In this document: piece by piece, positions 26,001 to 32,889 of the stretch
Position numbering within the stretch: position 1 is the stretch's first letter
How the letters are laid out: each line of letters begins with the position of its first letter
Origin: Bacteroidales bacterium
Lineage (GTDB): Bacteria; Bacteroidota; Bacteroidia; Bacteroidales; UBA10428
Direction of reading: 5' to 3'
Assembly: GCA_016933335.1 (NCBI GenBank)
Contig: JAFGBD010000029.1
Coordinates: 1 to 35,017, forward strand
DNA length: 35,017 nucleotides
Made by a program: the position numbers and the translations under genes
Notes under the pieces: generated by a model
Databases searched by the model: none
What the model was told of the DNA's origin: nothing
Seen by the model: only the letters and a program-made list of their open reading frames with translations

Positions 26001-29000
26001 GCCTGACAGGGATACAACATATGTTTTAAACCTGAAGGTTGTCAGTCCCGAAGGATGCATCGATTCTTTTCAGCGCAGCATCCTCATATTCCCGCAGGTG
26101 GTTGCGGCTTTTGATATGGACATTGATCAGGGATGCAACCCTCTGACCATTGCCTTTCAGAATAATTCAACGGGTAAGAATCTGTCTTACAACTGGAAAT
26201 TTGGCAGTGATTTGTCAAGCTCGATAGGCTCAACCCTTTTCGAAAGAACATTCAATCATTACAGTGCCGGCGACTCTACTTTCGATGTAATTCTTACCGC
26301 TTTTAACAATTATGGCTGCGACAGTGTCATCTCCAGGCCTGTGACCATCTATTCATACATTGATGCTGATTTCATTGTTACCAGAAGCGACAGTTGCTCC
26401 CCTTTTGACATCAGTATAACAAACAGATCACCTGCGGGAGTTACTTCCTGTGAGTGGGACTTTGGCGATGGTTCTCCGGTGAGCACGGCCTTTGAACCGG
26501 CTCATACCTATCATAACACCTCACTGGTCAACCGGACAGATAATCTCCGGCTGGTGGTCAAAAACAATCATGCATGTTACGACACCCTGATAAGGCCAGT
26601 AATTATTTACCCGGAGATCAATGCTGATTTTACCATCGACAGGATAGAGGGCTGTCAGCCGCTGACCATCAATTTTCTCAGCAATAATACCAATATTCTC
26701 AACGAAACCGATTTTTACTGGACCTTTGGTGATGGTACTTTTTCTACCAGGCAACTGCCCTTACCTCACGCCTATAGCAACAATCAGGATATCAGTGTCA
26801 CCAAAACAATCAAGCTGAACGCAGTAAGCCGTTACGGTTGCAGCGACAGCATCTCCAGGGATATTACCATATTTCCATATATATTCGCAAAATTTGCGGT
26901 CGATAAAGCATCAGTCTGTTCAGACGAAACCTTTGAAATCGACAGGTCTGCCACCAATGGCGGAATAGACCAGTACCTGTGGGATTTTAACAATGACGGG
27001 ATAACTGATGCAACCAGCCCTGCCCCGGTATTTTACCATAGTTACTCAAATACAACGTTAAGCCCACAGAATACAACAATCAAGCTGACCGTTACAAATG
27101 CAGAGGGATGCGATACCTCCTGGGTTCAGTCTCTGGTGGTATACCCTGAAATACAATCCCGGTTTGATATAGACAATTCGGAACCATGTTATCCCAACAG
27201 CACAATACTTCACAACACATCATCATATAAAGGTGTTGTGGCCACAAGATTTTTCTGGGATTTCGGAGACGGGTCGGTATCGGTCAGCAACGATGATTAC
27301 ATCGAATACCTGTTTCATAACTTCGATAACAACACTGATAAACAGTATACCGTCAGCCTGATTGCCGAATCAGACTATGAATGCAGGGATACCATGTCTC
27401 AGGTCATTACCATTCACCCTAAACCAAAGGCTGATTTCAACTTCCCTGTAACTGTGGATTGTCCTCCGTTTCCCGTGACATTCAGTAACGCTTCAAGGGG
27501 GGTTGACCTTGTATATGAATGGGACTTTGATGATTCAAGTCCTTTATCCGGCGAAACGAATCCAACCCATACCTTTGATAATGAAAGCTTTGAGATAAGG
27601 GAATATAACGTTGAACTCATTTCAACAACTGCATTTGGATGCCAGGATACCATCAGCAAGCCCATCCTGATATATCCAAGGGTAAATGTAGACTATGGTG
27701 CCTCTGCATGGCAGGCATGCAGTCCCATGGTTATTGATTTCAACGGCACAGCAGAGAATCACAGCCAGGTTACCTGGTATATTGATGATGCAGCCTTCAG
27801 CACTCTCGAGAATCCCTCCTACCGTTTTGTAAATAACACACCTGATAACATCACCTATGACATAAAATTTAAGGCTACCTCAATATACAATTGTACTGAT
27901 GATACCGTTAAGCAGGTTACCATCTATCCCAGTCCCATGGTTGAGTTTATCCCGGATCCGATATTGCAGGACTTCAATACCGAAACGGACATCTGTCTTG
28001 TTGAGTTCACAAATTACACGCAACACCAGGGCAGCGGCACATGGGATTATCAGTGGACCTATGGGGACGGAACCACAGATCTCAATGCCCGGGAGACATT
28101 TGTCAGGGAATATGCCACCTGGGGTGATATTAACAATAATAATAAAATCCCGGTCAGGCTTACTGCATGGAACAAAAGCCATCCTGGTTGCCGCGATTCT
28201 GTTCTGCATGACATTATCATCAATCCTCCTATACCTGAGATTGACATTGCCGAAGATGTTGCCGGGTGTGCTCCTTTCTTTGTGCAGTTTACCTCAACCA
28301 CAAAATATATTTATGAAGACAGCTACCAGTGGGATTTCGGATATAGTGGAGAAACAGCCACCGGTGTGGCCCCTGCATTCATTTATACCGAACCCGGTGT
28401 TTATATCGCCAAATTAACCGTGGAAGGTGACGGCGGTTTGAACTGGGACTATAAAAAAATAACCGTACACTCCCAGCCGATCATAGATTTTACTTTTGCA
28501 CCGGAAATCGTAATGGAAGGAAGCTCAATCGAAAATGACACAATGGTAAAATTCTTTAACAGTACTTTGCTTGGTAATGAATACCTTTGGGACTTCGGTG
28601 ACGGTCAGGTATCATATGAGAAAGAACCGGCTCATACCTATGAGGATACAGGCAGGTATTACGTCACTCTGACAGCGACAAGCATCGAAGGATGTATAGA
28701 TACTTTTACCCACCCGGTTCCGGTTATTGTAGAAGGAGCACGGCAACTTGATTTTCCGACAGCTTTTATTGTCAGTGCCGGCGGTCCGGCAGATGAAAAC
28801 TATGATCCGGGTGATCCTGATCTCAGGATTTTCAGACCTGTTGCAAGGGGTGTTGAAAAATACAGGCTCGAAATATATAACCGCTGGGGTGAACTGATCT
28901 TTGTGTCGGAAGATGTGAATAAGGGCTGGAATGGTTATGTGGATGGCAAACCTGTTAAACAGGATGTTTATATATGGAGGGTAACGGCCACTTTTACAGG

Positions 29001-29052
29001 CGGCAAACCCATGATAAAAGCCGGTGATGTAACCCTGCTTGTTCAGCCCTAG
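23032..29052 (+). CDS. SprB-like giant PKD-repeat adhesin with T9SS type B (CHU_C) sorting domain
   Basis: 2006 residues. A signal peptide (MKNQLIVILLLFLATPFVLCQ) is followed by TDNEFWFAAPDVTGG and a region of ~150-470 resembling the IgGFc-binding protein N-terminal domain (GFVIVATEDSTTIDIHRNG; VYINHISGTGGGCELAGS). After one Ig-like module, about fifteen PKD-like repeats of ~88 residues run from ~575 to ~1900, each with DF/AF...C-P near its start and WDFGDG or a variant inside. The last ~103 residues (from 1904, RQLDFPTAF...YNRWGELIF...GWNGYVDGKPV...YIWRV) are the gliding motility-associated C-terminal domain, a type B sorting signal as in SprB. The gene is followed by a porP/sprF homologue, its likely secretion partner. 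Surface adhesion or gliding is inferred. Confidence 0.9.
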   Translation: MKNQLIVILLLFLATPFVLCQTDNEFWFAAPDVTGGHSCGVNPTPGHGRPISIYVTAEQATDVRIEMPGNPWFVPVEFSLAAGEHRREAITPTYLPDVFENYPMDYPPTSGAIEHKAFHITSSPGNITAYYELDNDCNRDIFALKGKNALGTDFYVSTQNYFNNGSYSPLPYSGFVIVATEDSTTIDIHRNGSWFFFTGAPAVETIVLDRGETFAFVANSQAAANHIMGVKVTSDKKIAITWYDDSMAKSTCRDIAGDQLIPVNLTGMNYIVMKGDVQSTNGGERIFITAIYDGTDIAVDGVPQTTINAGQVWNKQVTNPYELVECSQPVYINHISGTGGGCELAGSTLPTIDGCTGSHNVTFTRGMNTSDPLRLNLMVRNETDPASIYKNKSVESFTLVVGNNSFPIPKTFFNFLPDSTWAVLDNSNPAVNSFFTQAGRITPGTTATIVNPISRFHLGVQNGGPGNGGKYGYFSDYASNRGSAGIGGPKAPAKKTYCNLDVIMFAVEGGIAYKWFSLPPNPGDTVYLNSTVNNEVYFTPPNAGLYKFGVNIYRECYDDTIIYVQARVINGPIADFTVSDPVGCSPYDPLFTNTTDFGLAERMLWNFNAINFTDTISQSELPNPFNHGFPENHTDTLQHYRVRLTAWGPFGECPSFREKIITIKPGVDAQFSVDKSAGCSPLLINFNNTSSGHIATTGYYWDFGDQTQSFDSIPTKVYVNYGLDDTVYTARLIVTSLFGCTDTAYQDILVHPYIKASLALDTALVCSPMQLQLKVNNSIGVDTFKWQIDYSDRTDNFRTLNYSPVIINHSDTSLSSPDTVKIDLIVLNRMGCADTFPRKKVIVVPEVKAGFDIDESEICDSVRVLFTNTSTGYKLRYNLDFGDGVSAVDTVKNNRTHRYFNRTSSDIAYPAKLTATSDNLCIDTKDTSIIVHPYVKANFAVDYLNNCAPIDVNVTNISTRVDLYEWDWGDGSPIDNSAAPFLTHQYWNPLPDRDTTYVLNLKVVSPEGCIDSFQRSILIFPQVVAAFDMDIDQGCNPLTIAFQNNSTGKNLSYNWKFGSDLSSSIGSTLFERTFNHYSAGDSTFDVILTAFNNYGCDSVISRPVTIYSYIDADFIVTRSDSCSPFDISITNRSPAGVTSCEWDFGDGSPVSTAFEPAHTYHNTSLVNRTDNLRLVVKNNHACYDTLIRPVIIYPEINADFTIDRIEGCQPLTINFLSNNTNILNETDFYWTFGDGTFSTRQLPLPHAYSNNQDISVTKTIKLNAVSRYGCSDSISRDITIFPYIFAKFAVDKASVCSDETFEIDRSATNGGIDQYLWDFNNDGITDATSPAPVFYHSYSNTTLSPQNTTIKLTVTNAEGCDTSWVQSLVVYPEIQSRFDIDNSEPCYPNSTILHNTSSYKGVVATRFFWDFGDGSVSVSNDDYIEYLFHNFDNNTDKQYTVSLIAESDYECRDTMSQVITIHPKPKADFNFPVTVDCPPFPVTFSNASRGVDLVYEWDFDDSSPLSGETNPTHTFDNESFEIREYNVELISTTAFGCQDTISKPILIYPRVNVDYGASAWQACSPMVIDFNGTAENHSQVTWYIDDAAFSTLENPSYRFVNNTPDNITYDIKFKATSIYNCTDDTVKQVTIYPSPMVEFIPDPILQDFNTETDICLVEFTNYTQHQGSGTWDYQWTYGDGTTDLNARETFVREYATWGDINNNNKIPVRLTAWNKSHPGCRDSVLHDIIINPPIPEIDIAEDVAGCAPFFVQFTSTTKYIYEDSYQWDFGYSGETATGVAPAFIYTEPGVYIAKLTVEGDGGLNWDYKKITVHSQPIIDFTFAPEIVMEGSSIENDTMVKFFNSTLLGNEYLWDFGDGQVSYEKEPAHTYEDTGRYYVTLTATSIEGCIDTFTHPVPVIVEGARQLDFPTAFIVSAGGPADENYDPGDPDLRIFRPVARGVEKYRLEIYNRWGELIFVSEDVNKGWNGYVDGKPVKQDVYIWRVTATFTGGKPMIKAGDVTLLVQP

Positions 29053-29187
29053 GTTCCGTTTATTGATCCTTATATCAGTTTTTTATAAATTAGTATATCA
29101 GATTTTGGCTTGATTAATCCGGCCTAAGGAGAATAAATCTGTTTATAACTATTTATCAAATAAATACTTATTGGTAAGATTTATTTC

Positions 29188-29195
29188 TATGTTTG
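29188..29195 (+). promoter_or_regulatory. Candidate -7 element for porP/sprF
   Basis: TATGTTTG is an exact TAnnTTTG match 66 bases before the ATG of the PorP/SprF gene. A TTG upstream (29171-29173) is too close (14 bases) to be a normal -33 element. It suggests the gene may have its own start site in addition to read-through from the adhesin gene. Confidence 0.4.
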
Positions 29196-29261
29196 ACCAA
29201 AAAATTTAAACCTATTAACAAAAAAAACGTAGAATAATCAGAAAAACACTTGCCATTGAGA

Positions 29262-30233
29262 ATGAAGCGGATATATTCATATATGTTTTTTTTCTGTTTA
29301 TGCCTGTCAGCATATGCACAGGATCCGCAATTCTCGCAGTTTTATTCTAATCCACTGTATCTTGCACCTTCATTTGCCGGATCTGCCGAGGCAAGCCGGA
29401 TAGCGGCAAGCTACCGGAACCAGTGGTTTCATCTCCCTGCCAAATTCATTACTTACAGCTTTTCATACGATCATTACTTTTCGGGATATAACAGCGGTGT
29501 GGGTTTATTCATACTTAAAGATGCTGCCGGTACCGGTGAACTGGGAACTTTAAGTGCAGGAATTCAGTATTCCTATAACTTTAAGTTTTTCAATACCTGG
29601 CATGCCAGGCCTGGTTTGCACTTTTCATATATCGAACACGGTCTTGCATTTAACAAGCTCACGTTCATTGACGAATTAATGAGCACAACTATAGATGGAA
29701 ATATATACCCTACGCCCCTGGAACAGGTCAGAGATGTGGATCTGGCTACTTCAATCCTCATTTATACCAATAAGTTCTGGATGGGGGTTAATGCCGATCA
29801 TCTTCTGAGGCCAAATATTGCACTCTATGATTTAAAACACAGGATTCCTGTCCGTATCAGTGCTTTCGGTGGTGTGGAGATCAGAAGAAGAGGCCGGCTT
29901 TTAAATCCCATCGATGAGACCATGACCATTGCCTATATGTTCCGCACACAGGGTACCAATATGCAGTTGGACCTGGGAATATACTGGCACAGAAATCCAC
30001 TGGTTCTCGGCCTGTGGTACAGGGGAATACCACCCTTCAATTCACAGCGGGGCGACGCATTCATTCTGCTGGTCGGCTATAAAACTCCTTATTTTAACAT
30101 CGGATACAGTTACGATGTAACCATCTCAAACCTCATCTCGCATGCCATCGGTTCGCATGAAATAACCATGAGCTTCAAGTTTCTCCTTCCCAGACGCAAA
30201 AAAATGGGTGAGGTCCCCTGCCCCGACTTTTAA
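29262..30233 (+). CDS. PorP/SprF family type IX secretion system membrane protein
   Basis: 323 residues from the ATG at 29262 (an in-frame TTG at 29250 was rejected because the ATG leads directly into the signal peptide MKRIYSYMFFFCLCLSAYAQ). The family opening QDPQFSQFYSNPLYLAPSFAG is diagnostic of PorP/SprF. The rest is a beta-barrel with many aromatic and Gly-rich strands (YNSGVGLFILKD, LSAGIQYSYNF, YFNIGYSYDVTIS, and SHEITMSFKF at the end). In F. johnsoniae SprF is needed for secretion of the type B cargo SprB, and SprF-like proteins are encoded beside their cargo. Here it follows the SprB-like gene by 209 bases, so it is most likely that protein's dedicated outer-membrane partner. Confidence 0.93.
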   Translation: MKRIYSYMFFFCLCLSAYAQDPQFSQFYSNPLYLAPSFAGSAEASRIAASYRNQWFHLPAKFITYSFSYDHYFSGYNSGVGLFILKDAAGTGELGTLSAGIQYSYNFKFFNTWHARPGLHFSYIEHGLAFNKLTFIDELMSTTIDGNIYPTPLEQVRDVDLATSILIYTNKFWMGVNADHLLRPNIALYDLKHRIPVRISAFGGVEIRRRGRLLNPIDETMTIAYMFRTQGTNMQLDLGIYWHRNPLVLGLWYRGIPPFNSQRGDAFILLVGYKTPYFNIGYSYDVTISNLISHAIGSHEITMSFKFLLPRRKKMGEVPCPDF

Positions 30234-30335
30234 CGTGTATTCCGGGCATTTTCTCAATTCCTGAAGAATATTTTGTATTCTTTATTGCATCAACCTGTTA
30301 AATTTTTAAAAAAACACCATCGATCATCATATTTT

Positions 30336-30367
30336 TTTCAATTTTATCTTTATTAAATCTATATTTG
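30336..30367 (+). promoter_or_regulatory. Promoter of the OmpH-like gene
   Basis: TATATTTG at 30360-30367 matches the -7 consensus. TTTC at 30336-30339 is a three-of-four match to the -33 TTTG at a 20-base spacing. The start point would be near 30374, giving a ~67-base leader. Upstream, AAGAATA-TTTTG-TATTCTT (30264-30282) can form a weak AT stem after the porP/sprF stop. Confidence 0.5.
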
Positions 30368-30440
30368 TGACCGGTTGTATTATCACAGCAATTGACATAC
30401 AAAAAAGCGGCCGTCCATTTATAAATTAAAATATAAACTG

Positions 30441-31067
30441 ATGAAAAAATCGTGGATGATCATCAATATTCTGGTTATTGCTGCAGTTGCAGCTTTGTAT
30501 ATCCTTTATTTCACAGGTGGCAGGCCTGTTTCCAAAGGAGAAAACAAACAGTCGGAAAACGCTTTGAATAAAGGTGACTTCAGCAAAGATATCTATTACA
30601 TCAACTTCGATACGGTCCTTGCAAATTACGATATGTACATTGATTTGCAGGATCAGCTTGAAAAAATGGCCAAGACCTCCGAGGCTGAACTGGCAGCAAA
30701 AGACAAAGCCTTTCAAAAGGAAGTTGCGGATTATCAGCAGCAAATGCAGAAAGGTCTGCTGCTCAGATCCGAAGCCCAGGAGAGAGAGCAACAACTGGCT
30801 ACAATCCAGCAGCAGTTACTGAAGCTGCAGGAAAATCTCAGACTTGACCTGACAGAGCAACAGCTGGTTGCCAACAGAAAAGTTCTTGATTCCATTATGA
30901 AATACCTTTCTGAAATACAACATCAATACAATTACAAGATTGTACTGGGCACACAGTTTGGCGGAGGGGTATTATATGCTGATGAAGAACTTGATATCAC
31001 GCAGCGGGTCATCAAAGGACTGAATGAAAAATACAAGAAAAACAGGACAGAGAAAAAAGAAAAGTGA
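30441..31067 (+). CDS. OmpH/Skp-like periplasmic chaperone family protein
   Basis: 208 residues. The N-terminus has a hydrophobic segment at ~7-25 (INILVIAAVAALYILYF) that may act as a signal anchor or uncleaved signal. The OmpH/Skp core starts at IYYINFDTVLANYDMY and continues with a long coiled coil (~70-150: KMAKTSEAELAAKDKAFQKE, then Gln/Glu/Leu-rich repeats), ending with a short beta/alpha segment (VLGTQFGGGVLYADEELDIT) that packs against the body in this family. Skp-type proteins hold unfolded outer-membrane proteins in the periplasm. The gene has its own promoter and is 8 bases upstream of a GT2 glycosyltransferase. Its Lys/Glu-rich C-terminal tail (KKNRTEKKEK) is unremarkable. Confidence 0.88.
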   Translation: MKKSWMIINILVIAAVAALYILYFTGGRPVSKGENKQSENALNKGDFSKDIYYINFDTVLANYDMYIDLQDQLEKMAKTSEAELAAKDKAFQKEVADYQQQMQKGLLLRSEAQEREQQLATIQQQLLKLQENLRLDLTEQQLVANRKVLDSIMKYLSEIQHQYNYKIVLGTQFGGGVLYADEELDITQRVIKGLNEKYKKNRTEKKEK

Positions 31068-31075
31068 TTGCCTGA

Positions 31076-32359
31076 ATGAGTTTTGCCAATCATTATTTAA
31101 GCAAACAGACATTCGTTAATTTAAATCTGTCAGAGACAGCATCCCCCGACTTAAAGTATTGTATTGTCATACCATGCTATAATGAAGATAAACTCCCCGT
31201 AACACTTGATTCCCTCTGGAAATGCCGGAGACCCGCGTCAGGGGTCGAAGCTGTTATTGTTGTCAATTCATCCGAGTCGGATAACCGGGCTGTCATCAGG
31301 CAAAATCTTAATACAATCAATGAATTTAAGAAATGGCAATCCCTGCACTCTGATCCTGATTTTAGATTCCATCTTTTGCATATTCAGAACCTCCCTGCAA
31401 AACATGCCGGTGCAGGACTGGCCAGAAAAACAGGGATGGATGCAGCCATTCACCGGTTTAACGCCCTGAACAGACCTGACGGGATAATTATTTCTTTTGA
31501 TGCTGACTGCACATGTGATGACAACTACCTTACTGAAATAGAATCAGCTTTCCTGGAAAATAATAAAGCAGACTGTGCCATTCTGTATTTTGAACATCGG
31601 GTTTCGGGAGATGAATTTCCGCCTGAGATCTATGCAGGCATTGTCCAATATGAGTTACATCTGAGGTATCATATTGAGTCTCTCCGTTTCATCAAATATC
31701 CTTTTGCTTTTCATACCCTTGGTTCATGCTTTGCTGTTAAAGCAAACGCTTATATCAGGCAGGGAGGCATGAACCGCAGGAAAGCCGGTGAAGACTTTTA
31801 TTTTCTTCAAAAGATGTTTACATCCGGTCATATAACAGAAATTAACCATACAAAAGTATATCCTTCACCAAGGCCATCTCTCAGAGTGCCATTCGGAACC
31901 GGACCCGTCATTCATAAAATGTGTTCTTCAAAACATTTTTTAATGAAAACATATAATCCGAATTCCTATCTGGATCTTGGAAGATTCCTCAGAATAATAC
32001 CACAGCTGTATGGGGCCGGCCAAAGTAAATGGCGTTCTCTAATAACAGAAATGCCGGATTCTGTCAGAGAATTCCTGCTGTGCATGAGCGCAGAGGCTAA
32101 ACTGGACGAGGTGAACCGGAATACAGGAAACAGCAAGGCTTTTGTTAAAAGATTCTTCAACTGGTTTAACGGATTAATGCTTGTGAAGTACCTGAATTAC
32201 AGCCATGCAAAACACTATGCCAAAATCCCTGTGGAAGAGGCCGCTTTTATTCTTCTGAAAGAAAGAAAAGCGGGAGCAGAATACAGGAACGGAGCACTGG
32301 AATTATTAAAAATCTACCGGAAGCTTCAGCAACGTCAGAATGATACTATTCCTCTCTGA
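31076..32359 (+). CDS. Family 2 glycosyltransferase
   Basis: 427 residues, cytoplasmic or peripheral, with no transmembrane span. The GT-A fold begins at ~28 (YCIVIPCYNEDKLPVTLDSL), the metal/nucleotide-binding DxD-like motif is ISFDADC near 140, and the acceptor-side GEDFYFL lies around 240. After ~265 comes a less conserved C-terminal part with many basic residues. It should transfer a sugar from a nucleotide-sugar to a glycan or lipid carrier; donor and acceptor cannot be deduced. It starts 8 bases after the OmpH-like gene and its 3' end overlaps the convergent FtsB/DivIC-like gene by 14 bases, a tail-to-tail overlap. Confidence 0.86.
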   Translation: MSFANHYLSKQTFVNLNLSETASPDLKYCIVIPCYNEDKLPVTLDSLWKCRRPASGVEAVIVVNSSESDNRAVIRQNLNTINEFKKWQSLHSDPDFRFHLLHIQNLPAKHAGAGLARKTGMDAAIHRFNALNRPDGIIISFDADCTCDDNYLTEIESAFLENNKADCAILYFEHRVSGDEFPPEIYAGIVQYELHLRYHIESLRFIKYPFAFHTLGSCFAVKANAYIRQGGMNRRKAGEDFYFLQKMFTSGHITEINHTKVYPSPRPSLRVPFGTGPVIHKMCSSKHFLMKTYNPNSYLDLGRFLRIIPQLYGAGQSKWRSLITEMPDSVREFLLCMSAEAKLDEVNRNTGNSKAFVKRFFNWFNGLMLVKYLNYSHAKHYAKIPVEEAAFILLKERKAGAEYRNGALELLKIYRKLQQRQNDTIPL

Positions 32360-32651
32360 TGATGAAGATATCTTCCCCGTCCTTTTTCATGAGATACTGT
32401 TCGCGTGCGAATTTTTCAAGGTTCTCATCGTTTGTTTGCAGTTCTTCAAGCCTTTTCTTATCCTCCTCTATTTTTTCCAGGTAATATTCCCTGTCCTTCA
32501 GCAGCTGTTTATATTCATTCACATATTTTCTTCTGTCGAGCAGGTTATTCTGATCAAAAAATAATAACCATATCATAAAGAGAATGGAAGTCAGGATGTA
32601 TTTATTCCTGAGAATCCTGAAGAAATACCTGAAATTCTGCTTATTGAACAC
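32346..32651 (-). CDS. FtsB/DivIC family septum formation initiator
   Basis: 101 residues. The N-terminal basic cytoplasmic segment is followed by one transmembrane helix (~19-33, LTSILFMIWLLFF), then a periplasmic coiled coil (~35-80: YKQLLKDREYYLEKIEEDKKR) and the short FAREQYLMKKDGEDIFII segment that defines the FtsB/DivIC family. These proteins form a complex with FtsL and FtsQ/DivIB that activates septal peptidoglycan synthesis. Its 3' end overlaps that of the GT2 gene on the other strand by 14 bases. No neighbouring division gene is visible, and the region upstream (32652-32889) is shared with the divergently read P5C dehydrogenase. Confidence 0.9.
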   Translation of the reverse strand: MFNKQNFRYFFRILRNKYILTSILFMIWLLFFDQNNLLDRRKYVNEYKQLLKDREYYLEKIEEDKKRLEELQTNDENLEKFAREQYLMKKDGEDIFIIREE

Positions 32652-32889
32652 GAAGTTTGTTTTGTTACAAAATTAATCCTGAAAAAATGACCGGGCATCA
32701 TTTCCGGTATGTTTTTTATTAACAATAATCAGGGAATATCTGCAATTTAAGTAACATACTTCAAAATTGTCTAATGAATGTCATGTTTTAAATTGTTTTA
32801 GTAACATAACTTTAACAGTCGAATTAAAGATCATCATAAATAAATTTTTATCTTATTATTCGTTTGAAACCTTAAAACCATCAAATACC
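32652..32889. other. Divergent intergenic region upstream of P5C dehydrogenase and the FtsB/DivIC-like gene
   Basis: 238 AT-rich bases. An in-frame extension of the P5C dehydrogenase frame reaches back to 32767 (TTG), but its residues (Asn/Ile/Lys-rich) do not look like family sequence. I see no exact TAnnTTTG promoter, hairpin or small ORF that I would defend. Confidence 0.45.

Noticed and set aside
27899..28417. 172-residue plus-strand ORF inside the adhesin gene
   Set aside because: It lies in another frame of the 2006-residue gene, whose own frame shows clear PKD repeats; the alternative translation has no recognisable family features and is rich in Ser/Pro/Leu from frame shift.
24754..28740. 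CRISPR-like or DNA-level tandem repeat in the adhesin gene
   Set aside because: The ~265-base periodicity comes from diverged protein PKD repeats; DNA copies are not near-identical and there are no short repeats with unique spacers.
30264..30282. Hairpin AAGAATA-TTTTG-TATTCTT as a terminator of porP/sprF
   Set aside because: The stem is entirely AT-rich except one GC pair per arm and there is no proper T-run, so it is too weak to call.
32767..32889. N-terminal extension of P5C dehydrogenase from a TTG
   Set aside because: The extension is low-complexity and unlike the family; the ATG at 32890 gives the standard N-terminus and length.
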